Below are positions 44,234 to 52,529 of a stretch of DNA of 64,000 nt, piece by piece. Both the position numbers and the translations under genes were made by a program. The notes beneath the pieces were generated by a model. It had not been told where the DNA came from. It was given only the letters and a program-made list of their open reading frames with translations, and ran no database searches. The DNA comes from an uncultured Acetatifactor sp. (GTDB lineage Bacteria > Bacillota > Clostridia > Lachnospirales > Lachnospiraceae): contig CAJUIA010000003.1 in the NCBI GenBank assembly GCA_910586485.1, forward strand, positions 62,001 through 126,000, given 5' to 3'. Numbering within the stretch: position 1 is the first letter of the stretch; every line of letters starts with the position of its first letter.

Positions 44234-44499
44234 TGGCATATGAATTTACCTTTACGCCGCGGTTTCAGAAACATTTTAAGGAGCTCACCGCTCAGGGAAA
44301 GAAACAGTTAAAAAATAAACTGGAACTCTTGGCGCAGAATCCCTCCCACCCGTCGCTTCGCACCAAGCGGATTCAGGGCACCACAGATCTTTTCGAGTGC
44401 AGTGTCAACATGGACATCCGCATTATCTGGTATTATGAGGGCGACAAAATGATTATTTTGGTGGACGTAGGCCATCACGACATTTTAAAACAGTTTTGA
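44233..44499 (+). CDS. RelE/ParE superfamily toxin
   Basis: An 88-aa toxin of the RelE/ParE/YafQ fold: MAYEFTFTPRFQKHFKEL at the start, LAQNPSHPSLRTKRIQGTTDLFECSVNMDIRIIWYYEGDKMIILVDVGHHDILKQF. The pattern HPSLRTKRI...LFECSV...RIIWYY...ILVDVGHHD is typical of ribosome-dependent mRNA interferases; the VGHHD end carries a candidate catalytic His. It overlaps the antitoxin by one base and a terminator follows, so it is a two-gene operon. Whether it is active cannot be judged. Confidence 0.9.
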   Translation: MAYEFTFTPRFQKHFKELTAQGKKQLKNKLELLAQNPSHPSLRTKRIQGTTDLFECSVNMDIRIIWYYEGDKMIILVDVGHHDILKQF

Positions 44500-44659
44500 T
44501 TGTAGAAGCGGCGTATCTCAAAAGGGACATGCCGTTTTCTTACATTCACTTTTATGTAATCAATTTTTTGCAACGACGGATTCTCTGCTTTTTGCACCCT
44601 GTTTATAACAGGCGATTGAAAATTTATCAGAATTTTTTTATTAGAATATGGAAATGCTG

Positions 44660-44692
44660 ATAAGGAAGCAAAATATGCTTCCTTATTGTTTT
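44660..44692 (+). terminator. Terminator after the toxin-antitoxin operon
   Basis: ATAAGGAAGCA (44660-44670) and TGCTTCCTTAT (44676-44686) are perfect 11-bp arms with a five-base loop, followed by TGTTTTGG. The rest of 44500-44792 is AT-rich with no visible gene. Confidence 0.7.
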
Positions 44693-44792
44693 GGCTGGCA
44701 GATACATTGACTTTCGGGCAGGAACATGAGAGGGAAAGACTGAAAATTCCCACAGATTTAGATGCCGCTTACGCGGCGGAATGAGAGGAAAT

Positions 44793-45503
44793 ATGGCGGA
44801 AGAAAAGAAAGACAAGAAGATTGAAATGGAACAGCACAGGGATGAACGGATCGAAAAAACAGGTCAGGCTACGCTGGATGATAACGGCCGCCTGGAAAAT
44901 ATTCATTTGATCTCCATCATCGGGGAGATTGAAGGGCATGATAATCTTAACAACAATTCCAAGACCACGAAATATGAGCATATTCTGCCGAGCCTGGCTG
45001 CCATCGAGGACAGCAGGGAGATTCAGGGAGTTCTTGTGCTGTTAAACACTATGGGCGGGGATGTGGAGGCCGGGCTTGCCATCGCGGAGATGATAGCGTC
45101 CTTAAGCAAGCCAACGGTATCGCTGGTATTGGGCGGCAGCCATTCCATAGGGGTGCCGATTGCGGTGAGCACGGATTATTCTTATATTGTGCCCACGGGG
45201 ACCATGGTCATTCATCCTGTTCGTATGAGCGGTATGGTAATTGGGGTTCCCCAGACCTTTGATTATTTTAAGCTGATTCAGGACAGGATTACGGGCTTTG
45301 TCTGTAGTCATTGCAGGGCGGACAAACATAAGCTGGAAGCACTGATGATGGAGACGGGAGTGCTGACCAAGGACGTGGGCACCATACTGGTGGGAGAAGA
45401 AGCCGTAAAACACGGAATTATCGACGAAGTGGGCGGCATTGACAAGGCCATGAAAAAGCTTCATGACCTGATTCAGGAATCAGGAATGGTTGCAATATCG
45501 TAA
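44793..45503 (+). CDS. tepA: TepA/ClpP-like S14 peptidase
   Basis: A ClpP-related serine peptidase (TepA/YmfB type), 236 aa. The N-terminus is charged (MAEEKKDKKIEMEQHRDERI), then the ClpP fold: LISIIGEIEGHDNLNNNSKTTKYEHILP, VLVLLNTMGGDVEAGLAIAEMIASL, LGGSHSIGVPIAVS (catalytic Ser) and GTMVIHPVRMSG (catalytic His). Family members in bacilli affect protein export and spore development; the role here is inferred. ATG 44793 follows AGAGGA. In many Clostridia the gene precedes ftsK/spoIIIE; here it precedes the polysaccharide locus and is separated from it by a promoter. Confidence 0.88.
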   Translation: MAEEKKDKKIEMEQHRDERIEKTGQATLDDNGRLENIHLISIIGEIEGHDNLNNNSKTTKYEHILPSLAAIEDSREIQGVLVLLNTMGGDVEAGLAIAEMIASLSKPTVSLVLGGSHSIGVPIAVSTDYSYIVPTGTMVIHPVRMSGMVIGVPQTFDYFKLIQDRITGFVCSHCRADKHKLEALMMETGVLTKDVGTILVGEEAVKHGIIDEVGGIDKAMKKLHDLIQESGMVAIS

Positions 45504-45518
45504 AAATAGGGGTATAAT
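45490..45518 (+). promoter_or_regulatory. Promoter of the polysaccharide locus
   Basis: TTGCAA (45490-45495) and TATAAT (45513-45518) with a 17-base spacer, straddling the tepA stop. The ~85-base leader carries a GCAGTGC (45536-45542) / GCACTGC (45559-45565) hairpin. It does not match the c-di-GMP riboswitch pattern. Confidence 0.65.
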
Positions 45519-45609
45519 GTTCACAAAAGCATTGAGCAGTGCGAAGGTTTATCGAGCAGCACTGCAAAGAAGAAGCACAGAAGCAAGATAAAAAACGGGG
45601 TAATCATTT

Positions 45610-45897
45610 ATGTCCAAAAACAGAATAAAAGAGCCGGAGCGGTGGCAGTTAAGGTATGCGGCGGGTTCTTACTGGCTGCTGGACATGAAGAGGGGAAATG
45701 AAAACAGAAGGACTCCACTTTCCCTGAATCAGGCGGGAGCGGAGCTTTGGCGGCTTTTGCAGCAGGGAACGGAGGAAGAAGCAGCAGCGGAGCTGCTGTG
45801 TCTGCAATACCGGATTGACAGAGAAAGCGCATTGGAGGACGTGCGGGGGTTTCTGGCGGGCCTTAAATCCCAGGGGATCCTGATCGAGCAATTTTAA
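45610..45897 (+). CDS. PqqD-like protein
   Basis: A 95-aa protein with the PqqD pattern: LSLNQAGAELWRLLQQGTEEEAAAELLCLQYRIDRESALEDVRGFLAGLKSQGILI. In PQQ and RiPP pathways PqqD domains bind precursor peptides. No peptide-modifying radical-SAM enzyme or precursor is seen here; instead it opens an exopolysaccharide locus and lies 30 bases before the PelD-like gene. It may recruit a partner protein to the synthase complex. The RiPP link is not supported in the visible context. Confidence 0.82.
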   Translation: MSKNRIKEPERWQLRYAAGSYWLLDMKRGNENRRTPLSLNQAGAELWRLLQQGTEEEAAAELLCLQYRIDRESALEDVRGFLAGLKSQGILIEQF

Positions 45898-45927
45898 GCT
45901 TACGGCGGGGGTACGGAAAAGAAAAAT

Positions 45928-48123
45928 ATGAATATATTGCTGATTGGCGGAGCGGGTAATCTGATCAATAATCTGATTATCAAACTGAATAAAGAGGGAC
46001 ATCGAATATCCCTGCTGACAGGAGACCGTTATGGGAAGGCATCCTATCAACGTACCTTCGAAAAATATAATTTTCCCTATGAGAGCGATAATCTGAAGGA
46101 AATTTTTGAGAGTATCCGGCCGGAATTAACCATTTTTCTGGGCGCCTACGATACAAATTATCATTGGACCGGTGAAAATACGGAGCGGGAGGCTGTTCGC
46201 TTTTCCGCCGGTCTGATGAATATTTTGATGGCGTATTCCCAGTACACGGAAGGGCGGTTTCTGTATTTATCCACCCAGGAGGTATATGGGGAAAGCAGAC
46301 AGGAGGAATACGGAGAGGCGGATCCGGTGACGCCGAAGGGAGTTCCGGCCATGGTCTGGTCCCAGGCCGAGGAAATGTGTGAAAATTACAGGAAAAGCTG
46401 CGGATGTGATATTATGGTTCTGAGAATGGATCATGTGTACGGTATTCCGGAAAACCGCAGGGATACCAGGGACATCTGCAGCCGCATGTGTTTGGAAGCG
46501 CTGGAAAGTAAACGCATCACCGTAAGAGAGGATCGAGTGTTTTCTCTTTTATATGTGACGGATGCGGTGGAATTTATAAACAGGCTGGCTATGTGCCCTG
46601 AACACAGGAGCGCTCTTTATAACCTGTCTTCCATGAGGGAAATGACGGAAACCTCCCTGGCAGACATGATATGTCAGGCCTGGGGGGAGCCTTTGGAGCT
46701 GATTCCTGTTCAGGGGGAGGAAGAGGAAAGGATCATCCTGTCGGATATTTTATACGAGAGTGAATTTGGAAATCCGTTTTTCTGCGAGGTGCAGGATACG
46801 GTAAAGAAAATCACGGCTCAAATGAAGAAAAAAGCACATCTGTTTTTAAACGGCGAGGAAGAAGACAAGCCGCTGGGGGACAGGGTAAAGGATAAGGCCG
46901 GCTGGCTTTTAAAAACGCTGCTTCCCTTTGCGGAAAATCTGATATTGTTTATTCCCTTCTTTATGCTGAACAACCGGGCGGTGGGCAGCGAATATTTTGC
47001 AAATCTTGATTTTTATCTGCTGTATGTTTTATTGTTTGCCATTGTTTACGGCCAGCATCAGGCAACCCTTTCCTCCGTGCTTTCGGTGGCAGGGTACTGT
47101 TTTCGGCAGATGTATGACCGTTCGGCGTTTGAGGTCATGCTGGATGCCAATACATATGTATGGATCGCGCAGCTGTTTATTTTGGGACTGGTAGTAGGGT
47201 ATATGCGTGATCAGATCACAAAGCTGAAGCTGGAGAGCAGAAGCGAAAGAGAATTTCTGGACATGCAGCTGGTGGACATTCAGGACATTAACAGCAGTAA
47301 TGTGCGTGTAAAAGCGGCGCTGGAGACCCAGATTGTCAATCAGAATGACAGTGTAGGAAAAATTTACAGCATCACTTCGGCGCTGGATCAATACAGCTCG
47401 GAGGAGGTGTTGTTTTATGCTGCGGAAATGCTGGGTAAGCTGCTAAAAAGCAAAGATGTAGCTATTTATACGGTGTCTAACCGGGCGTACGCAAGACTGT
47501 TTTCTTCGACCTCCGTAAAGGCCCGCCAGCTGGGCGGCTCCATCCAGTACACCAATATGGGTGAAATGTATGAAACCCTCTGTCAGAGAAAGGTATTTAT
47601 CAACCGGAGGATGGAAGAACAGTATCCCCTGATGGCAAACGCCATTTTTGAAAATGATGAGATGCAGATGATTATCATGGTATGGGGTATCCCCTGGGAG
47701 CGGATGACCCTGGGACAGGCCAACCAGCTGGTGGTAATCAGTGCGCTGATTCAGAACGCAGTACTGCGGGCAAACCGTTATCTGGCTGCACTGGAGGAAC
47801 AGCGGTATGTGGCAGGAACGCAGACGTTGAAGACGGAAGCGTTCCAGATCCTGGTGAACGCTTATCTGAAGGCCAGAAACAGAGGGCTTACGGAATGTAC
47901 CCTGCTGTCGGTTAAGGTGGAGGCCGGAAATCATTTGGAGGCGGCCGGGCTTTTGGGCAGCAAGCTTCGTCAGTCGGACTATATCGGCACATTGTCGGAC
48001 GGCGGCTTGTACACACTTCTGGCCAATACCAACGGCAGGGATGCGGAATATGTTATAAAGCGCTTTGCTGAGCTGGGCTATGAGAGCAGGATCGTGGAGG
48101 ACAATGTGCAGGCGACAGTATAA
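45928..48123 (+). CDS. pelD: Epimerase-PelD fusion, c-di-GMP-binding polysaccharide regulator
   Basis: A 731-aa fusion. Residues 1-310 are an NAD-dependent epimerase (SDR) fold, but with GGAGNLINN in place of GGAGFIG and with MVWSQAEEMCE where the catalytic YxxxK should be, so it is probably not an active epimerase. Then come four membrane helices (about 330-430) and a GAF domain (about 455-610). A degenerate GGDEF domain (about 638-728) has SDGGL at the active-site position but keeps RQSD (681-684), matching the RxxD c-di-GMP I-site. The last three parts match PelD, the c-di-GMP receptor that switches on Pel export. An upstream gene often supplies the epimerase PelX separately; here it is fused. 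Confidence 0.88.
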   Translation: MNILLIGGAGNLINNLIIKLNKEGHRISLLTGDRYGKASYQRTFEKYNFPYESDNLKEIFESIRPELTIFLGAYDTNYHWTGENTEREAVRFSAGLMNILMAYSQYTEGRFLYLSTQEVYGESRQEEYGEADPVTPKGVPAMVWSQAEEMCENYRKSCGCDIMVLRMDHVYGIPENRRDTRDICSRMCLEALESKRITVREDRVFSLLYVTDAVEFINRLAMCPEHRSALYNLSSMREMTETSLADMICQAWGEPLELIPVQGEEEERIILSDILYESEFGNPFFCEVQDTVKKITAQMKKKAHLFLNGEEEDKPLGDRVKDKAGWLLKTLLPFAENLILFIPFFMLNNRAVGSEYFANLDFYLLYVLLFAIVYGQHQATLSSVLSVAGYCFRQMYDRSAFEVMLDANTYVWIAQLFILGLVVGYMRDQITKLKLESRSEREFLDMQLVDIQDINSSNVRVKAALETQIVNQNDSVGKIYSITSALDQYSSEEVLFYAAEMLGKLLKSKDVAIYTVSNRAYARLFSSTSVKARQLGGSIQYTNMGEMYETLCQRKVFINRRMEEQYPLMANAIFENDEMQMIIMVWGIPWERMTLGQANQLVVISALIQNAVLRANRYLAALEEQRYVAGTQTLKTEAFQILVNAYLKARNRGLTECTLLSVKVEAGNHLEAAGLLGSKLRQSDYIGTLSDGGLYTLLANTNGRDAEYVIKRFAELGYESRIVEDNVQATV

Positions 48124-48155
48124 AAAATAACCTTTAGGAAGAAGGTGTAATAAGG

Positions 48156-49064
48156 GTGGGGGAAAAAGAGATTTTGTTGTGTGTGCTGCTCGGAGCAAAT
48201 ATGGTTATTGTCCTGGTCTATCTTTTCATAAATCTGTTTCACAGAAAGAGAAAGAGCAGGAGCTGCATGATACGGGGAACGGTTATGCTTTTATGTCCGC
48301 TGGCAGGACCTTTGTTTTTTGCCATGGCACATCTTTTTTACCGCCTTTTTTTCTCTGCACCCGTAAATCTGGAGGACGTTGTATTCAGTAAGGAGCGGAA
48401 GCGTACCTTTATTCATGCAGAGGAAGACAGAGAGAGAAACCTGGTTCCGCTGGAAGAAGCAATCGAGATTACGGATACGGATAATCTTCGTGGGCTGATG
48501 ATGAACGTGGTAAGGGGGGATATTCAGAAATCGCTGGCTTCCATTATGCTGGCTCTAAACAGCGAGGATACGGAGACTGCCCATTACGCTGCCAGTGTGC
48601 TTCAGGATGCTCTTAACGATTTTCGGGCCAATGTGCAGAAGCAGTATAACCTGATTATGGAGGGAAAGCCGGAACAGCTGGAGCTTGCGGAGGCGCTGGT
48701 AGATTATATGGACCAGGTGCTGGTGCAGCATGTGTTTACGGATATGGAACAGGAGCGATATGTGGGGATTATGGGTGAGGTCTGTGAGCTCCTGTACAAT
48801 CAGGACAGAGCCCGTATGACCAGCGCCCGGTATGAGGCGGTCAGCTTAAGATTTCTGGAGCTGGAGGACTTTACGAACAGCGAAAAGTGGTGTGAGAGGG
48901 CAGAATATCATTTTCCAAATACGCTGGCCACCTATTCCTGTCTGTTAAAGCTGTATTTTAACAGCGGGCAGAAGCGCAAGTTCTTTGAGGTGATAGATGA
49001 ACTGAAGCATTCTTCAGTGGTGCTGGATCATGAGATGCTTGAGCTGGTCAGGGTATTTCAATGA
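48156..49064 (+). CDS. pelE: PelE-like membrane/TPR protein
   Basis: A 302-aa protein with two N-terminal membrane helices (LLCVLLGANMVIVLVYLFINLF; GTVMLLCPLAGPLFFAMAHLFYRLFF), then an all-helical TPR-like region (MNVVRGDIQKSLASIMLALNSEDTETAHYAASVLQDALNDF...). This matches PelE, which joins PelD and PelG in the inner-membrane complex. The start is GTG (48156); a weak GAAGG precedes it. It lies 32 bases after the PelD gene and 21 before the DUF2194 gene. Confidence 0.85.
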   Translation: MGEKEILLCVLLGANMVIVLVYLFINLFHRKRKSRSCMIRGTVMLLCPLAGPLFFAMAHLFYRLFFSAPVNLEDVVFSKERKRTFIHAEEDRERNLVPLEEAIEITDTDNLRGLMMNVVRGDIQKSLASIMLALNSEDTETAHYAASVLQDALNDFRANVQKQYNLIMEGKPEQLELAEALVDYMDQVLVQHVFTDMEQERYVGIMGEVCELLYNQDRARMTSARYEAVSLRFLELEDFTNSEKWCERAEYHFPNTLATYSCLLKLYFNSGQKRKFFEVIDELKHSSVVLDHEMLELVRVFQ

Positions 49065-49085
49065 GTTTTAGGAGGCGGCCCGAAT

Positions 49086-50933
49086 ATGTCCGGAAGTCTA
49101 AAAAAGGCAACAGGAATGGTATCCATCAGAAATTTTTTGAGCATATGCACCATGATGGCGGTGCTGTTTTTCATGTTCCAGTTTTTTCAGCTGTTTAAGG
49201 AAAGCGGAAATATGTATGACATCAACCAATATGCGGACAGCGCTGCTTTGTCGGGGGAGGGACAGTGGAAGGCCGATCAGCATGCCGATGCGCCGTTGGT
49301 TCTCTTTTTGGGAAAAGACGAGGGGGCTGCGGCGGACGTGGCCGGTCAGTGGTGTCATTATACGAAGCGCCGCCTGATTTCTGCAGACAGTCCTGAGGGG
49401 CTTGCGGAAATGCCGGAAGCGCAGGATGCAGGGATCTTGTTGATTGACGGGGCCGGGCTGGAGCTTCCCGGACAGGAGGAAGCGGTTATATCTCTGCTGG
49501 ATTTGCATATTATGACGGTATTCTTAACCTTGCCTGATTCCGGAACATTGAAGAAATGTGATAAGCTGTGCAGTGTGCTGGGAATTGTGCAGATCGGTGA
49601 TGAGCCGGCGGAGACGGAGGGGCTTCAGATTTACTCCGGTTTTCTGTTGGGCGGGGCGGCGGAATATAGAATCACAGAGGAAATGGATGAAAAGCAGCAA
49701 AAGCTTCAGGATCTGGAGCTGTCTATACCATGGTATCGGCTGGGCATAGGTACGAAGATCTATATGACGGGACTGTTTGACGAGGATGAGATAGACAGAG
49801 AGCTGTTTCCGCCGGTGATCTGGAGAAGCAGCTATAACGGAAACAGCGTGTTTGCGGTAAACGGTGATTATATGACCCGGCTGGCGGGAATCGGGATCCT
49901 GGACGGATTTTGTTATGAAGGGCAGGACTATTGCCTGTATCCGGTGATCAATGCGGAAAATGTGACGGCGGCAGGTTTTCCAGAACTGGCTGAAGAAAAT
50001 ACGGAAAAGATTATGGAGCTGTACAGCCGCAGTCCGGGGACGGTTCAGCAGGATGTGATGTGGCCGGGAATTTATGCGCTGGCCGATAAAAACAAGCAGA
50101 AATTTACCTTCTTTTTTGAATCCCAGTATCATTATGCGGACGATGTGGAGCCTTCTGGGGATAATCTGGCTTTTTTCCTGCGGCAGATGCGGGAAATCGG
50201 CGCAGAGGCAGGGCGGACTTTTGAATATGAAGGAAATATTACGCTGGCGGAAAAGCTGGCCAGAGACGGAACATTTTGGGAGGAAAATGCCGGTGCGTAC
50301 CGCTTTTGCGCCTATTATGCCGGCGATGAGCTGAAGGATGAGGTCAGGGAGGCATTGGATCAGGGGAGCCTGGCTGATATAAGGACGGTAGTGACCGGTT
50401 ATCATCCGGGAGATTTTCTGGTCTCCTACTATGATTCCGAGGTTACGCTCCAAAGCATTACGGGACATGCCCTGGAGTACAGCTTCAGCCTGGACTTGCA
50501 GAGAAGGAGCCTGGAAACGGCTCTTGGGTATTATAATCTGCTGCTGGACTTAAAACCGCCCCTGTGGCCGGAAACAAAGGAAGACCAGTGGGAGAATTAT
50601 TTTGACGTAGTTTCCAGCAATATTGGTACTTATTGGAGCCCCCGGAACGGTTTTGACAGCACCACCCTGACGGAAAGCGACAGTCGAATCAGGAATTTTC
50701 TGAATCTGGGGTATTCCCAGAGCAGACAGGAGGATACCATCAGCCTGAAGGTGGAGGGAGCCGGGGAGGCCTGGTTTCTTCTCCGGACCCATGGAGAACG
50801 GATTGGCAGGATACAGGGCGGGGAATACACAGAGCTGGAAAAAAATGCTTATCTGATACATACCAGTGAGCCTGCCGTACAGATACAGTTGGAGAAGGAA
50901 AAGGGAGAAAACGGCTTTTATTTTTCTGATTAA
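49086..50933 (+). CDS. DUF2194 protein, PelA-like
   Basis: A 615-aa protein with an N-terminal anchor helix (LSICTMMAVLFFMFQFFQLF) and a large outer domain of the DUF2194 type: VIWRSSYNGNSVFAVNGDYMTRLAGIG, VMWPGIYALADKNKQKFTFFFESQYHY. In Gram-positive Pel loci this position between PelE and PelF is taken by a PelA deacetylase-like protein. I see no clear DD plus HxxxH pair of a working polysaccharide deacetylase, so the activity is uncertain; it may act as a processing or binding subunit. A C-terminal beta domain (DTISLKVEGAGEAWFLLRTHG) could bind carbohydrate. Confidence 0.75.
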   Translation: MSGSLKKATGMVSIRNFLSICTMMAVLFFMFQFFQLFKESGNMYDINQYADSAALSGEGQWKADQHADAPLVLFLGKDEGAAADVAGQWCHYTKRRLISADSPEGLAEMPEAQDAGILLIDGAGLELPGQEEAVISLLDLHIMTVFLTLPDSGTLKKCDKLCSVLGIVQIGDEPAETEGLQIYSGFLLGGAAEYRITEEMDEKQQKLQDLELSIPWYRLGIGTKIYMTGLFDEDEIDRELFPPVIWRSSYNGNSVFAVNGDYMTRLAGIGILDGFCYEGQDYCLYPVINAENVTAAGFPELAEENTEKIMELYSRSPGTVQQDVMWPGIYALADKNKQKFTFFFESQYHYADDVEPSGDNLAFFLRQMREIGAEAGRTFEYEGNITLAEKLARDGTFWEENAGAYRFCAYYAGDELKDEVREALDQGSLADIRTVVTGYHPGDFLVSYYDSEVTLQSITGHALEYSFSLDLQRRSLETALGYYNLLLDLKPPLWPETKEDQWENYFDVVSSNIGTYWSPRNGFDSTTLTESDSRIRNFLNLGYSQSRQEDTISLKVEGAGEAWFLLRTHGERIGRIQGGEYTELEKNAYLIHTSEPAVQIQLEKEKGENGFYFSD

Positions 50934-50955
50934 CGTATAAGGGAGAAGGAATATT

Positions 50956-52503
50956 TTGAAAATATGTATTATAGCGGAGGGCTGCTATCCTTATGTGGTG
51001 GGCGGCGTGTCCAGCTGGATTCACAGTATGATAAAAGCGTTTCCACAGGTAGAGTTTGTGGTTCTGGCCATTATCTCCAACCGTTCTCAGAGCGGGAAAT
51101 TCACTTACGAGCTGCCGGATAATCTCACGGCAGTTTATGAAGCGTATCTGGAGGATCTTGACTGGGGACATAAACGGAAAAGCGGGAAGCGTACCAGCTT
51201 AAGTAAAGAGGAATACCGGGCCCTTCGGAGTATCCTGCTGGATGAGGATGTTGACTGGGATACCATATTTTCCATGTTCCAGAAAAAGCATTTTTCCGTG
51301 GATGATCTGTTGATGGGGGCGGATTTTTTAAATATTGTGAAGGAATGCTATCAGAGAAGGTATCCCCTTATTGTATTTTCAGATTTCCTTTGGACCATGC
51401 GCTCCATTTATATGCCTCTGTTTCTGATTTTACAGACACCCCTGCCAAAGGCGGATATTTATCACTGTGTGGCCACCGGATATGCAGGAGTGCTGGGCAG
51501 CATGGCCAAGCATTTTTACCGGAGCGGTCTTTTGATTTCAGAGCATGGCATCTACACCAGAGAGAGGGAGGAAGAGCTGCTGAAGGCAAGCTGGGTGGAG
51601 GGCATTTATAAGAATGTCTGGATTGATCAGTTCAGAAAGATGTCCCGGCTGGCCTATGAGAGAGCGGACAAGGTTACCTGCCTGTACGAGCATGCCAGGC
51701 AGCTTCAGCTGGGCTTAGGCTGCAGGGAGGAAAAAACGAAGGTTACGCCCAACGGCATTGACATGAGCCGTTTTGCCGATCTGCCGGGGAAACAGCCGGA
51801 GGATGAGGGCTATATTAATGTGGGAGCCGTATTAAGGGTGGCGCCCATCAAGGACGTAAAGACCATGATCAGGGCCTTTGCTTTTGCAAAGGAGCAAAAC
51901 TCGGCGCTGCGGCTGTGGATCATGGGTCCTGTGGACGAGGACAAGGAGTATGCGGAGGAATGCTTTCAGCTGGTGGAGGACATGCGTGTAAAGGATGTGG
52001 TTTTTACGGGCCGCATTGATGTCAGGGAATATCTGGGGCGGATGGACTTTACGATATTGACCAGTATCAGCGAGGGGCAGCCGTTGACGATTCTGGAGAG
52101 CTATGCTGCCGGGAAGCCGGTGATTGCCACGGATGTGGGAAACTGTCGGGGCTTGATTTACGGAGAGGGAGACGGCCTGGGAGCGGCAGGAATTTTAACC
52201 CACATTATGAATGTGGAAGAGATCACGGCAGCCATCAGGGAGCTGGCAGGCTCATCCGGGCTGCGCAGAACCATGGGGGAATGCGGCTATGCCAGATTAA
52301 GAAAAGGTTATCAGCTGGGCCAGATGATCAGTACCTATCAGGAGCTGTATCAGGATATTGGCTGGGAGTACGGAAAGCTCTGGCCGGGAGAGGATCTGGA
52401 CGAGGAAGGCTTCAGCCTGGAGGATTTTAGCGGCCCAGATGTTGGCGGAGCGGACTTTGATATAGAGGATCTGGACGCGGATGATTTTGACATTGCAGAC
52501 TGA
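50956..52503 (+). CDS. pelF: PelF-like glycosyltransferase (GT4)
   Basis: A 515-aa cytoplasmic glycosyltransferase that polymerises the Pel backbone from UDP-sugars. Motifs: MKICIIAEGCYPYVVGGVSSWIHSMI, ISEHGIYTREREEELL (PelF-typical), VTPNGIDMSRFADLPG, VAPIKDVKTMIRAFAFA and ILESYAAGKPVIATDVGNCRGLI (GT4 donor site). The start codon is TTG (50956), with AAGGA just before. The last ~50 residues form an acidic tail (DEEGFSLEDFSGPDVGG... DDFDIAD) not needed for the fold. PelG follows 26 bases later. The product is expected to be an N-acetylhexosamine-rich polymer. Confidence 0.92.
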   Translation: MKICIIAEGCYPYVVGGVSSWIHSMIKAFPQVEFVVLAIISNRSQSGKFTYELPDNLTAVYEAYLEDLDWGHKRKSGKRTSLSKEEYRALRSILLDEDVDWDTIFSMFQKKHFSVDDLLMGADFLNIVKECYQRRYPLIVFSDFLWTMRSIYMPLFLILQTPLPKADIYHCVATGYAGVLGSMAKHFYRSGLLISEHGIYTREREEELLKASWVEGIYKNVWIDQFRKMSRLAYERADKVTCLYEHARQLQLGLGCREEKTKVTPNGIDMSRFADLPGKQPEDEGYINVGAVLRVAPIKDVKTMIRAFAFAKEQNSALRLWIMGPVDEDKEYAEECFQLVEDMRVKDVVFTGRIDVREYLGRMDFTILTSISEGQPLTILESYAAGKPVIATDVGNCRGLIYGEGDGLGAAGILTHIMNVEEITAAIRELAGSSGLRRTMGECGYARLRKGYQLGQMISTYQELYQDIGWEYGKLWPGEDLDEEGFSLEDFSGPDVGGADFDIEDLDADDFDIAD

Positions 52504-52529
52504 AACAGCGAAGGAAAAGGAGGATCGTC

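Noticed and set aside
45519..45609. Leader of the polysaccharide operon considered as a c-di-GMP riboswitch
   Set aside because: Only one simple 7-bp hairpin is present; the conserved GGGCAAA/ACGCAAAGC-like parts of c-di-GMP riboswitches are missing.
49524..50468. 314-aa minus-strand open frame opposite the DUF2194 gene
   Set aside because: Antisense shadow; composition is odd and no motif or start signal is visible.
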